Part shown: piece after piece, positions 36,466 to 45,187 of the stretch | How positions within the stretch are numbered: position 1 is the first letter of the stretch | How the letters are laid out: each line of letters begins with the position of its first letter | Assembly: GCA_016716275.1 (NCBI GenBank) | Contig: JADJWR010000003.1 | Span: 868,001 to 932,000 of the forward strand | Source: Burkholderiales bacterium | Lineage (GTDB): Bacteria > Pseudomonadota > Gammaproteobacteria > Burkholderiales > Burkholderiaceae_F | DNA: 64,000 nucleotides | Reading direction: 5' to 3' | Notes under the pieces: model-generated | Databases searched by the model: none | What the model saw: the letters and a program-made list of their open reading frames with translations, nothing else | Told to the model about the DNA's origin: nothing | Made by a program: the position numbers and the translations under genes

Positions 36466-38658
36466 CTAGCGAGCGCCGGCGGCCGCACCGCGCGGCGCCC
36501 TGGGCTGGTACCCGGGCAGGCCGAACTGCCACAGCGCGAAGGCGTAGACGTCGGCCACCTCGTCGAAGCTCTGCCGCTTGGTGTTGCCGACGCCATGGCC
36601 CGAGTCGTAGTCGAGCCGGAGCAGGACCGGCCGTCGCGACCCGCTGGCTGCCAGCAGGCGCGCGGCGGTCTTGGTGGTGTGCCAGACGTCGACCCGCGGG
36701 TCGTTCACGCCGTGCGTCAGCAGCACGGCCGGATAGGCGACCGCGTCGCGCACCTGGTGATAGGTGCTCATGGCGAGCAGTGCGCGGAATCCCGGCTCGT
36801 TGGCCCGCGTGCCGAACTCCGGAATGTTCGGCACGCCGTTGGCAGTGGTTTCCGCGCGCACCATGTCGAGCGCGCCGACCGACGAGATCACCACGCCGAA
36901 CAGGTCCGGCCGCTCGGTCATCGCGCGGCCGACCAGAATGCCGCCGGCGCTGCCGCCCCAGATGGCGAGTTTCGACGGGCGCGTCCATCCGGCCTGCACC
37001 AGCCAGTCGGCGCAGGCGATGAAGTCCTTCCAGGTGTTCGGCTTGGTCGACTGCTTGCCTGCCTCGTGCCACTGGCGGCCGAACACGCCGCTGCCGCGCG
37101 GGTTCGCCACCGCGAACACGCCGCCGGCGTCCATCCAGGCGAGCCGGCTGTAGCTGAACCACGGCTCCTCGGTGATGCCGTACGAGGCGTAGCCGTACAG
37201 CAGCACCGGGTTGGTTCCGTCGAGCCTGACGCCGCGCCGGTGGATGATCGACATCGGCACCATCGCACCGTCGTGGCTCCTGACCATCACCTCGGTCGCG
37301 ACGACATCGGTCGGCCGGTCGAACGGCCCGGCCGGCTGCAGCCCGCTGTTGGTCACCTCGCCGCGCGGCGACACCGCGTAGATCTGCCGCGCCTGCGCCC
37401 AGCCCTGCAGATCGAGCATCACGCCCGGCAGATCGGCGCGACCGCCCTGCATCGAAAAGCTGCCGAGCAGCGGCAGCTTCACTTCCACCGGCGGCGAATC
37501 TCCGTGATCGAGACGCAGCAGCCGGTTGACGTTGCCGTCGCGCACCCGCAGGTAGACGCCTTCCGCCGCAGCGGCCATGTCGATCAGCACCCGCTCGCTC
37601 TGCGCGACGATCACCCGCGCGGTCGCCGGCGAGAACTCGTCGATAGTGCCGCCGATCAGCTTGTAGCGCGGTGCATCGCGGAAGGTCAGCGCGTAGACGC
37701 GATCGCGGCTGAGCACCAGGTCGGTGACGCGGTCCTCGCGGCGCGCCAGCGGCTTCCATTCCGGCGCTCCCGCCCGCAGCTTGGCGAGCGTGCTGTGCCA
37801 GGCCGCGAAGTCCGGCGACACGCCGTCGTACGCGTAGGCGATCGCGCGGCCGTCCGGCTGGATCGAGACGAACGGAAACTCGGTGCGCGGGATTGCCAGG
37901 TCCTTGCCGGCGGTCAGCAGCGTGCGGATGCCTTCCTCGCCGCTGCCGGGCTTCATCGCCACCGCGCTGCTCGCCTGGTACTTCTCGGTGCCCGGCATGC
38001 CGGGGTCGAGCTTCTGCATGCGGTGAAAGAACACTTCGCTCGCGTCCGGCGCCCAGCTGACGGCGCCGAACTGCGCGCGCTCGATCTCCGGTCCGACCTG
38101 CCGGCCGGTGGCAACCTCGAGTATCCGCAGCGCCGCTTCCTCGCTGCCGGCAGCCGACACGCCCAGCGCCACCAGGCGCCCATCCGGCGACGGGCTGAAG
38201 TAGTTGATCGCGTGCGGCTTGCCGCTGGCATTGCTCAGCCGCTCGGGGTCGAACAGCAGCCTTTCCTTGCCGTTGACGCCTTGCCGCACGTAGAGCTTGA
38301 ACTGGTCGTCGCGGGCGCCGCGCCGCTGGTAGAAGTACCGGCCGTCGGCCGAGCGGGCAACGTCGCGAATCCGCGCCGGCGCGCTGGCGTCGAGCTGCTC
38401 GATCCGCCGGCGCAGCGCATCGCGACCCGGGATCGCCCGCAGCGTCGCATGGGCGTGGTTGCTGTGCGCCTTCATCCACGCGGCCACTTCCGGCGCCTTG
38501 GCGTCCTCGAAGTAGCGGTAGTAGTCGTCGACGACGGTGCCGAAGAACGTCTCCTGTACGTTGCGCACGGGCGCCACCGGCAGCGGCGAGACGGCGGCCG
38601 CGGTTGCCGGCAGCAGGGCAGTCAGCGCGAGGACGATTCGGGGCGGCAGCCAGGTCAT
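36466..38658 (-). CDS. Exported prolyl oligopeptidase family serine protease (S9)
   Basis: 730 residues. Signal peptide MTWLPPRIVLALTALLPATA, a beta-propeller domain (about 60-440) that limits access to small peptides, and a catalytic alpha/beta-hydrolase domain with S570 in WGGSAGGILVG, Asp in GVNDPRVD and His in DSGHGVG. The order Ser-Asp-His and the WFSYSRLAWMDAGGVFAVANPRGSG-type region (YGYASYGITEEP before it) are family hallmarks. It should cleave after proline in short peptides in the periplasm. It stands alone, convergent with ppsR and divergent from the lipase. Confidence 0.93.
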   Translation of the reverse strand: MTWLPPRIVLALTALLPATAAAVSPLPVAPVRNVQETFFGTVVDDYYRYFEDAKAPEVAAWMKAHSNHAHATLRAIPGRDALRRRIEQLDASAPARIRDVARSADGRYFYQRRGARDDQFKLYVRQGVNGKERLLFDPERLSNASGKPHAINYFSPSPDGRLVALGVSAAGSEEAALRILEVATGRQVGPEIERAQFGAVSWAPDASEVFFHRMQKLDPGMPGTEKYQASSAVAMKPGSGEEGIRTLLTAGKDLAIPRTEFPFVSIQPDGRAIAYAYDGVSPDFAAWHSTLAKLRAGAPEWKPLARREDRVTDLVLSRDRVYALTFRDAPRYKLIGGTIDEFSPATARVIVAQSERVLIDMAAAAEGVYLRVRDGNVNRLLRLDHGDSPPVEVKLPLLGSFSMQGGRADLPGVMLDLQGWAQARQIYAVSPRGEVTNSGLQPAGPFDRPTDVVATEVMVRSHDGAMVPMSIIHRRGVRLDGTNPVLLYGYASYGITEEPWFSYSRLAWMDAGGVFAVANPRGSGVFGRQWHEAGKQSTKPNTWKDFIACADWLVQAGWTRPSKLAIWGGSAGGILVGRAMTERPDLFGVVISSVGALDMVRAETTANGVPNIPEFGTRANEPGFRALLAMSTYHQVRDAVAYPAVLLTHGVNDPRVDVWHTTKTAARLLAASGSRRPVLLRLDYDSGHGVGNTKRQSFDEVADVYAFALWQFGLPGYQPRAPRGAAAGAR

Positions 38659-38853
38659 GGTCGATTTCGCTCGGGTCGAAAGGCGTCGATCCTAACCGCC
38701 CCGCCACCCGCGCGACAGCCGGGTGCGACAGAACGGCGAGGCCGCGGGATGAATCGGTCGTCCGCGCCGGGCGCGCGAGGCACCGTGTGCGCGCCGCTGC
38801 GCCTGCGCCCGGCGGGCGCCGAACCGGCGTCTGACCGCAGGCACAATGCCCGC

Positions 38854-39975
38854 ATGCGCAGGCCGCTGGTGTTCCTGGTGCCCGGATTCTTCGGCTTCAC
38901 CTCGGTCGGCGCGGTGAGCTACTTCGAGCGCGTCGAAAGGCTGCTCGACGCTGCGCTGGGTCGGCGTGGGATCGACGCCCGCATCGTGCGCTGCCGGACC
39001 CAGCCGACCGCCTCCATTGCCAGGCGTGCCGACGAGCTCCGCCGGCAGGTCGTTACCCGCGGCGGTCTGCGGGCCGGCGAACTGCACTTTGTCGGTCACT
39101 CGACCGGCGGCCTCGACGTGCGCCTGCTGCTGACACCCGCAGCGAGGCTGTCCGGCGGCGATGTCGAGGAGCGAATCGCCCGCCTGACCAGGTCCGCCAT
39201 CTCGGTGGCCACGCCGCACCACGGCACGCCTCTGGCCAATCACTTCGTCACCATCCAGGGCCAGACCCTGCTGCTGGTGGCGAGCGCGCTGGCGACCTCG
39301 GGGCACGGCTGGCGCACCGTGCTCGCTGCCGCCAAGGCGATCGCCATGGTGGCGCGCCTGGACGACTGGATCGGCCGGCAGGAAGGTCCGCTCGATCGCC
39401 TGGCCGCGGGGCTGCTCGACCGGATCCGCTTCGACCGTCGCGACCCGATCTGGCGTTACCTCGGCGAAATCGAGCGCGACCAGGGCGCGCTGCTGCAGCT
39501 CACCCCGGAGGGAACCGATCTGTTCGATGCCGCGGTGGCCGATCGCGACGGCATCGACTACGGCTGCGTCGTCACGGCGGTGCCCGAGCCGCACCTCGAA
39601 GTGACGGCGAAGTCGGTGCTCAACCCCGACTACGTCGCCCTGCGCGCGCTGTTCCGGCTGCTGCACGGGCTGGCCGCCCGGCCGCACCCGCGCTATCCGT
39701 ATCCGAAGCCGGGCGCGGCCATGCAGCGACGGCTCGACCGCGCGCTCGGCTCTCGGGTGACGCCGGCGGTCAACGACGGCGTGGTGCCGACGCTCAGCCA
39801 GATCCACGGCCGCCTCCTGCACGTGGCGCGCGGCGATCACCTCGACGTGGTCGGTCACTACACGCTGGCCGGCGGGCGCACCGCCGACTGGCTGCCGTCC
39901 GGTGCCGGCTTCACGCCGGCGGCGTTCGAAGCGACGTGGGAGTCGGTCGCCGCCGCCATCGCCGGCGAGCGCTGA
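38854..39975 (+). CDS. Alpha/beta-hydrolase, lipase-like
   Basis: 373 residues without a signal peptide; the N-terminus MRRPLVFLVPGFFGFTSVG is hydrophobic but reads as the first beta-strand and oxyanion loop. Nucleophile elbow GHSTGG (in HFVGHSTGGLDVR) is clear; the stretch ATPHHGTPLANHF follows; a late DGVVPTLSQ and DHLDVVGHY supply the likely Asp and His. This is the triacylglycerol-lipase-type pattern. Substrate unknown; polyester or lipid are both possible. The ATG at 38854 was taken because the frame upstream to 36595 is shadow of the protease gene. Confidence 0.82.
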   Translation: MRRPLVFLVPGFFGFTSVGAVSYFERVERLLDAALGRRGIDARIVRCRTQPTASIARRADELRRQVVTRGGLRAGELHFVGHSTGGLDVRLLLTPAARLSGGDVEERIARLTRSAISVATPHHGTPLANHFVTIQGQTLLLVASALATSGHGWRTVLAAAKAIAMVARLDDWIGRQEGPLDRLAAGLLDRIRFDRRDPIWRYLGEIERDQGALLQLTPEGTDLFDAAVADRDGIDYGCVVTAVPEPHLEVTAKSVLNPDYVALRALFRLLHGLAARPHPRYPYPKPGAAMQRRLDRALGSRVTPAVNDGVVPTLSQIHGRLLHVARGDHLDVVGHYTLAGGRTADWLPSGAGFTPAAFEATWESVAAAIAGER

Positions 39976-40008
39976 CCGGTCGAAACGCCGCTACGCGGCC
40001 GAGCGCCG

Positions 40009-41274
40009 CTATCGGTGGTACATCCAGTGGCGCGTCAGCGGCAGTTCGGTCGCGCCTGGGGCCACCTGGCGGCTGCCGAGCAGCTGGTAGAGGTTCATCC
40101 AGCCCTGCGCGAAACCGTGGCTGCAGCCGGCAAGATAGACGCGCCAGACGCGCAGCGTGCGCTCGGCGACCTCGCGGGCCGCCGCCTGCAGCCCGTTCTC
40201 CAGCCGGCGCGACCAGTGCGACAGCGTCAGCGCGTAGTGCGACCGAAGGCTCTCGACGTCGCAGACCTCGAAGCCCGCCGCCGACATCTCGCGCACGGCC
40301 AGCGCCAGGTGCGGCAGTTCGCCGTTGGGGAAGACGTACTTGCCGACGAACTCGCCGGCGCCCGAGCCGATCGGCCGGCTGTCGGGGTCGGCGCTGGTGA
40401 TGCCGTGATTGAGCATCAGGCCGCGGTCGCGCAGCATCCTGGCGGCGCTCGAGAAGTAGACGGACAGGTTGCGCAGGCCGACGTGCTCGAACATGCCGAT
40501 GCTGGCCACCTTGTCGAAGCTGGCCTCGCCGAAGCGCCGGGGCAGCTCGCGGTAGTCGAGCAGCAGCACCTCGACCCGATCCTGCAGGCCGGCCGCGGCG
40601 ACCCGCTCGCGAGCCAGCAGCGCCTGCTGCTCGGACAGTGTGATGCCGACTGCACGCACGCCGTAGTGCCGCGCCGCATGCGTCACCAGCGCGCCCCAGC
40701 CGCAACCGATGTCGAGGAAGCGCTCGCCCTGCGACAGGCGCAGCTTGCGGCAGACGTGGTCGAGCTTGGCCCGCTGTGCGGTGTCGATGTCCTCCGCGCC
40801 GGACTCGAAGTAGGCGCAGGAGTAGACCATCAGCTCGTCGAGCCACAGCCGGTAGAAGCCGTTGCCGACGTCGTAGTGGTGGCTGATGTCGGCCCGGTCG
40901 GTGTGCGGCTGGTGCGCGGCGGGCATCAGCCCGGGCCGGGCGGACACCGGGGCGCCGCCGGCCTCGACCAGCCGGGCAGCGATGCGGATCGCCTCGGCCA
41001 CGTCACCGTCGATGTCGATGCGCCCCTCGACATACGCCTCGGCCAGGCCGCCCAGCGTGGGCTGGCGAAACTGTGCCAGCGCGGCCGCATCCCGTACGGT
41101 CACGGTCAGCGTCGGCGTCGGACCGAAGTCGGCTGCCTCGCCGTCGGGCAGGACGATCCTGATCGGCAGCCCGCCTTCGCTGCGCACCCGCTCTGCCAGA
41201 CGCGACAGCTGCGTGCTGGCCAGCTTGCCGACGACCTTCCCGCCGGCCTGCCTCAGTAGCGCTTCTCCCCACAT
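40009..41274 (-). CDS. cfa: Cyclopropane-fatty-acyl-phospholipid synthase
   Basis: 421 residues; uses S-adenosylmethionine to cyclopropanate unsaturated acyl chains in membrane phospholipids. N-terminal lipid-binding half (about 1-110), then the methyltransferase with RFLDIGCGWGALVTHAARH, the HYDVGNGFYRLWLDELMVYS stretch before it (SCAYFESG), and the SIGMFEHVG and HGITSAD motifs. Length is slightly above that of E. coli Cfa. ATG at 41274 has GGGGAGGG upstream. Transcribed alone from a likely promoter at 41303-41331. Confidence 0.93.
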   Translation of the reverse strand: MWGEALLRQAGGKVVGKLASTQLSRLAERVRSEGGLPIRIVLPDGEAADFGPTPTLTVTVRDAAALAQFRQPTLGGLAEAYVEGRIDIDGDVAEAIRIAARLVEAGGAPVSARPGLMPAAHQPHTDRADISHHYDVGNGFYRLWLDELMVYSCAYFESGAEDIDTAQRAKLDHVCRKLRLSQGERFLDIGCGWGALVTHAARHYGVRAVGITLSEQQALLARERVAAAGLQDRVEVLLLDYRELPRRFGEASFDKVASIGMFEHVGLRNLSVYFSSAARMLRDRGLMLNHGITSADPDSRPIGSGAGEFVGKYVFPNGELPHLALAVREMSAAGFEVCDVESLRSHYALTLSHWSRRLENGLQAAAREVAERTLRVWRVYLAGCSHGFAQGWMNLYQLLGSRQVAPGATELPLTRHWMYHR

Positions 41275-41302
41275 GACATCCCTCCCCGACTGTCACCCAC
41301 CA

Positions 41303-41331
41303 ATTCTTGCGGATGGCCGGGTTAGTGCCAA
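41303..41331 (-). promoter_or_regulatory. Possible sigma-70 promoter of cfa
   Basis: On the minus strand TTGGCA (41326-41331) and AAGAAT (41303-41308) with a 17-base spacer, 29 bases before the cfa ATG. The -10 is imperfect. Confidence 0.35.
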
Positions 41332-41343
41332 GAGGAGTAACGC

Positions 41344-42141
41344 TTATTGATCAGGCGCCGCGCCGGTCCTGCGCGGCCTCTCGAACAGGCATAGCGCGGC
41401 GGCGGCGGCGACGTTCAGCGACTCGACCGCCCGGTCGATCGGAATCGACACCGACAAGCCACAGGCCGACCGCGCGGCGGCAGACAGGCCGGAGCCCTCG
41501 GCACCGAAGATCCAGCCGACCGGACCCGGCGGCAGCCGCGTGCTCCACAGGGCCTCGCCGCCGCTGGCCTCGGCGCCGATCCAGGTGCCGTCCAGCAGGC
41601 CGGGCAGCGTCTCGGCGCCGACCTGCTCGTGCAGGCGCAGGCGGAACTGCGCTCCCTGGCCGGCGCGCAGGGTTTTCGGTGCCCACAGCGCGGCGGTCGC
41701 CGGGCTGGCCAGAACCTCGCGAACACCGGCCGCTGCCGCCGTGCGCAGCAGGGTGCCGGCGTTTCCCGGGTCCTGCACGCCGTCCAGGTAGAGCATGTCG
41801 CAGCGCGCCTTCGCCGGCAGCGGGTATGCCGGAACGGCGACGACGAAGATCATTCCGCTGCCGTGCTCGACCGGCGAAATGCGGTCGAACAGGGACGTGG
41901 CGAGTTCGTAGCCGACCGCCCCGCGGGCCATCGCCGCCTCGGCCAGCCGCAGCGCCTCGGCGCTGGCGCTGGCGCGCCGCAGCAGCACGGCCTCGATCGC
42001 CATCGAGGCGTCGAGTGCGGCCTGCGCCAGGTGCAGGCCTTCGGCCAGCGCCCGAGCCTGCGTGCGCGCTTCGCGCGGATGAAGCGCGAGCCGCAGCCAC
42101 GCGCGGAAGCTCGAATTGGCGGTCGAGTCGATCGACTTCAT
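41344..42141 (-). CDS. TrmH/SpoU family RNA 2'-O-methyltransferase
   Basis: 265 residues. The SPOUT knot motifs are present in order: LDGVQDPGNAGTLLRTAAAAG (motif 1, around 120), GWIFGAEGSGLS (motif 2) and IPIDRAVESLNVAAAAALCLFE (motif 3) near the C-terminus. It should methylate a ribose in rRNA or tRNA; the exact target cannot be read. The N-terminal 100 residues are a substrate-binding L30e-like region. Start at 42141 overlaps rnhB stop as ATGA. Last gene of the long envelope operon. Confidence 0.92.
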   Translation of the reverse strand: MKSIDSTANSSFRAWLRLALHPREARTQARALAEGLHLAQAALDASMAIEAVLLRRASASAEALRLAEAAMARGAVGYELATSLFDRISPVEHGSGMIFVVAVPAYPLPAKARCDMLYLDGVQDPGNAGTLLRTAAAAGVREVLASPATAALWAPKTLRAGQGAQFRLRLHEQVGAETLPGLLDGTWIGAEASGGEALWSTRLPPGPVGWIFGAEGSGLSAAARSACGLSVSIPIDRAVESLNVAAAAALCLFERPRRTGAAPDQ

Positions 42142-42767
42142 CGCCGACCCGCCGCGCCGAGCAACGCGCGCACCGGCGCGAACGAACGACGGTGCGCTGC
42201 GCAAGGCCCCAGCTCGCGCAGCCGTTCCAGATGCCGTGGCGTCGGGTAGCCGGCGTGTTCGGCGAAGCCGTAACCGGGAAAGGCGAGGTCGAGTTCGGCC
42301 ATCAGCCTGTCGCGATGCTGCTTGGCGAGGATCGAGGCGGCCGAGATCGCCGGCTCGAGCGCGTCGCCGCCGACGACGGCGTGCGCTTCGATTCGCAGAC
42401 GCGGCAGCTGGTTGCCGTCGATCAGCGCGATCTCCGCCGCCGGATCGAGCTTCTCGATCGCCCGCCGCATCGCCAGCAGGCTGGCCTGCAGGATGTTGAG
42501 CAGGTCGATCTCCTGCACGCTCGCCTCGGCCACTGCCCACGCCGCGGCACGTGCCCGTATCGCCTGCGCCAGTTCCTCGCGGCGCGCGGCGGCAAGCTGC
42601 TTCGAGTCGCGCAGCCCGGCGATCGGCCGTTGCGGATCGAGGATGACCGCCGCTGCGATCACCGGTCCGGCCAGCGGCCCGCGTCCCGCCTCGTCGGCGC
42701 CGCAGACCCGCCGGCCACGCCAGGTGTCGGCAAACAGATCGCCATGCGACGGCCGGCGGCCGGTCAC
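42138..42767 (-). CDS. rnhB: Ribonuclease HII
   Basis: 209 residues from a GTG at 42767; removes RNA from RNA-DNA hybrids and single ribonucleotides from DNA. The first metal ligands are in CGADEAGRGPLAG, with DSKQL after it, then LIDGNQLP and the SAASILAKQHRD and GYGFAEHAGYPTPRHL motifs. No ATG is available in frame near the start. The GTG forms a GTGA overlap with the lpxB stop, and its end overlaps the methyltransferase start, so all three are coupled. Confidence 0.95.
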   Translation of the reverse strand: MTGRRPSHGDLFADTWRGRRVCGADEAGRGPLAGPVIAAAVILDPQRPIAGLRDSKQLAAARREELAQAIRARAAAWAVAEASVQEIDLLNILQASLLAMRRAIEKLDPAAEIALIDGNQLPRLRIEAHAVVGGDALEPAISAASILAKQHRDRLMAELDLAFPGYGFAEHAGYPTPRHLERLRELGPCAAHRRSFAPVRALLGAAGRR

Positions 42768-43906
42768 GGTCGTCGCCCGATGGTCGCCAGGATCGCCTCG
42801 GCGGCCAGTCCCGGCGTGTCCCGTCGCAGGCTCTCGTGCATTGCCGCGAAGCGCTCGCGCAGAGCAGCGCAGCGCGGAGCGTCGGCCAGCAACGCAAGCA
42901 GCGCGTCGGCGAGACGCCTCGGCGTCGCATCGTCCTGGATCAGTTCCGGCACCAGCGCCTCGCCGGCGAGGATGTTCGGCAGGCCGATGTAGGTCAGCGT
43001 TCCCATCCGGCGCATGATCCAGTACGACGCCGGCGGCATCCGGTAGGCGATCACCATCGGCTTGCCGAACAGCGCGGTCTCGAGCGTCGCCGTGCCGCTT
43101 GCCACCAGAACGCCGTCGGCCGCTTCCAGGCAGTCGTGCGAACGCCCGTCGACCAGCACGATGCGCTCGGCGGCCGCCGCCGCGGCCTGCAGCGCCGGCG
43201 CGAGCAGTTCGCGCAGCCGTGGCTCGGCCAGCGGCAGCACGAAGCGAAGGCGCGGCTCGCGACGCAGCATCAGCGCTGCGGCCTCGACGAAGGCCGCACC
43301 GATGTGCTGCACCTCCGCCCGCCGGCTGCCGGGAAGCAGCGCGATCAGCGGCTCGGCCGCCGGCAGTCCGAGCCGGCCGCAGGCCGCCGCGGCGTCGACC
43401 CGCGACGGGATGGCCGAGGCCAGCGGATGGCCTACATAGGTGGCCGCGATGCCGGCGTCGTCGTAGATCTTCTGCTCGAAGGGAAACACCAGCAGCACGC
43501 GGTCGGCGGCGCGGCGGACCTTCTCGATCCGCTTCGGCCGCCAGGCCCAGATCGATGGACTGACGTAGTGCACCGTCGGCACGCCTGCCGCGCGCAGCTG
43601 AATCTCCAGGCGCAGGTTGAAGTCGGGCGAATCGACGCCGACCACGGCCGCCGGCCGCGCGGCGAGCAGGCGGGAGCGCAGCACCGAGCGCATGCGCAGC
43701 AGCCGCGGCAGTTCGCCGAGCACCTCGGCATAGCCACGCACCGACAGCTCGCGAACATGCCACCAGGCGGCCGCGCCGGCCTCGATCATCCGCTCGCCGG
43801 CGATACCGGCGACCTGCAGCGCCGGCAACCGCTGCCGCAGGGCGGCGATCACCGGCGCGGCAAGCAGGTCGCCCGAGGCTTCGCCGGCGACGAACCCGAT
43901 GAACAC
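42764..43906 (-). CDS. lpxB: Lipid-A-disaccharide synthase
   Basis: 380 residues from GTG at 43906; condenses UDP-2,3-diacylglucosamine and lipid X into the lipid A disaccharide at the inner membrane. Conserved parts: FVAGEASGDLLAA, ELSVRGYAEVLGELPRLLR, SPSIWAWRPKRIEKVRRAAD, LLPGSRRAEVQ and SGTATLETALFGKPMVIAYR. The open frame continues to 43981 over the end of lpxA, but the GTG places the protein 7 bases after the lpxA stop and fits the normal length. Confidence 0.95.
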   Translation of the reverse strand: MFIGFVAGEASGDLLAAPVIAALRQRLPALQVAGIAGERMIEAGAAAWWHVRELSVRGYAEVLGELPRLLRMRSVLRSRLLAARPAAVVGVDSPDFNLRLEIQLRAAGVPTVHYVSPSIWAWRPKRIEKVRRAADRVLLVFPFEQKIYDDAGIAATYVGHPLASAIPSRVDAAAACGRLGLPAAEPLIALLPGSRRAEVQHIGAAFVEAAALMLRREPRLRFVLPLAEPRLRELLAPALQAAAAAAERIVLVDGRSHDCLEAADGVLVASGTATLETALFGKPMVIAYRMPPASYWIMRRMGTLTYIGLPNILAGEALVPELIQDDATPRRLADALLALLADAPRCAALRERFAAMHESLRRDTPGLAAEAILATIGRRP

Positions 43907-43913
43907 GGTCGCT

Positions 43914-44702
43914 TCAGCGGACGATGCCGCGCTTGGACGTGCGGACGAAGTCGGCCAGCAGCCGAAGCTCGGCAGCCGCATCCGCTGCCTGCGCCGCCGC
44001 CTGCAGCAGATGCTCGGAGGCGGCCGCCGCCGTCAGGCCTTCCTTGTAGACGGTCTTGTAGGCACGCCGCAGCGCGGCGATCGACTCGGCGGAGAATCCG
44101 CGGCGCTTCAGGCCCTCGCTGTTCAGGCCGTGCGCCGCCGCCGGATTGCCGTTGCAGATCACGAACGGCGGCAGGTCCTGCACGAGGATCGTGCCGCCGC
44201 CGGCCATCGCGTGGCTGCCGACGCGGCAGAACTGGTGCACCGCGGCCAGGCCGCCGAGGATCACCCAGTCGCCGAGCTCGACGTGGCCGGCGAGGGTGAC
44301 AGCGTTGGCCAGGATGCAGTGATCGCCGACGCGGCAGTCATGCGCCACGTGCACATAGGCCATGATCCAGTTGTCGGCGCCGATCCGCGTCAGCCCGCCG
44401 CCTTGCGCGGTGCCGATGTTGATGGTGCAGAACTCGCGGATCGTGTTGCCGTCGCCGATCGCCAGCGCGGTGTCCTCGCCGGCGTACTTCTTGTCCTGCG
44501 GCACGCCGCCGATGGCGGCGTGCGGGAACACCCGGTTGTTGCGGCCGATCGTGGTCCGTCCGGAAACCACCGTGTGTGCGCCGATCGACGAGCCGCCGCC
44601 GATGCGCACCCGCGGGCCGACGATCGCGTAAGGGCCGACCTCGACGTCGTCGTCCAGTTCGGCTTGCCGATCGACCAGCGCCGTGGGATGCACGCTGGCC
44701 AT
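43914..44702 (-). CDS. lpxA: Acyl-ACP--UDP-N-acetylglucosamine O-acyltransferase
   Basis: 262 residues; first step of lipid A synthesis. A left-handed beta-helix of hexapeptide repeats (VDRQAELDDDVEVGPYAIVG and onward, residues about 10-185) with the catalytic-His region MAYVHVAHDCRVGDHCILAN, then the C-terminal helical domain. The ATG at 44702 overlaps the fabZ stop as ATGA. Sits in the standard order lpxD-fabZ-lpxA-lpxB. Confidence 0.97.
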   Translation of the reverse strand: MASVHPTALVDRQAELDDDVEVGPYAIVGPRVRIGGGSSIGAHTVVSGRTTIGRNNRVFPHAAIGGVPQDKKYAGEDTALAIGDGNTIREFCTINIGTAQGGGLTRIGADNWIMAYVHVAHDCRVGDHCILANAVTLAGHVELGDWVILGGLAAVHQFCRVGSHAMAGGGTILVQDLPPFVICNGNPAAAHGLNSEGLKRRGFSAESIAALRRAYKTVYKEGLTAAAASEHLLQAAAQAADAAAELRLLADFVRTSKRGIVR

Positions 44703-45187
44703 CAGCCCTCGCCGACGCGCATCGGGTTGCCGTTGCCCTCGCCTGCCGCTGCCGGGATCTGCCGGTAGGCGCACAGCAGCTCAGCCTCGGCCGCCACCTG
44801 CCCGTCGACCAGTGCCCGCGCGCCGAACTTGCCGATGCCGCGCATCTCGCGAAGCAGCTCGACCTCGAGCCGCAGCTGGTCGCCCGGGCCGACCGGCCGC
44901 TTGAAGCGGGCGTTGTCGATGCCGGCAAAGTAGTAGACGGAATTGCGGTCGGCCCGCTTGTCGAAGGTGACGAACGACAGGATCGCCGCCGCCTGCGCCA
45001 GCGACTCGATGATCAGCACGCCCGGCATCACCGGGTAGTGCGGGAAGTGACCGCTGAACACCGGCTCGTTGATGCTGACGTTCTTCAGCGCGACGATGCG
45101 CTTGCCGGGCTCCAGTTCGAGCACCCGGTCGACCAGGATGATCGGAAAGCGGTGCGGCAGCCGGCGCAGGATCTCGTGGATGTCCAT
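44702..45187 (-). CDS. fabZ: 3-hydroxyacyl-ACP dehydratase
   Basis: 161 residues, hot-dog fold. Catalytic His and Glu lie in SGHFPHYPVMPGVLIIESLAQ; other family parts are LPHRFPIILVDRV and KNVSINEP. It dehydrates hydroxyacyl-ACP, competing with LpxA/LpxD for 3-hydroxyacyl-ACP, so its placement between lpxD and lpxA balances phospholipid and lipid A. The C-terminal tail (GEGNGNPMRVGEG) is longer than usual. ATGA overlaps join it to both neighbours. Confidence 0.97.
   Translation of the reverse strand: MDIHEILRRLPHRFPIILVDRVLELEPGKRIVALKNVSINEPVFSGHFPHYPVMPGVLIIESLAQAAAILSFVTFDKRADRNSVYYFAGIDNARFKRPVGPGDQLRLEVELLREMRGIGKFGARALVDGQVAAEAELLCAYRQIPAAAGEGNGNPMRVGEG

Noticed and set aside
36595..38853. 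Upstream extension of the lipase frame (over 750 codons)
   Set aside because: Runs antisense through the prolyl oligopeptidase; only the part from 38854 resembles a hydrolase.
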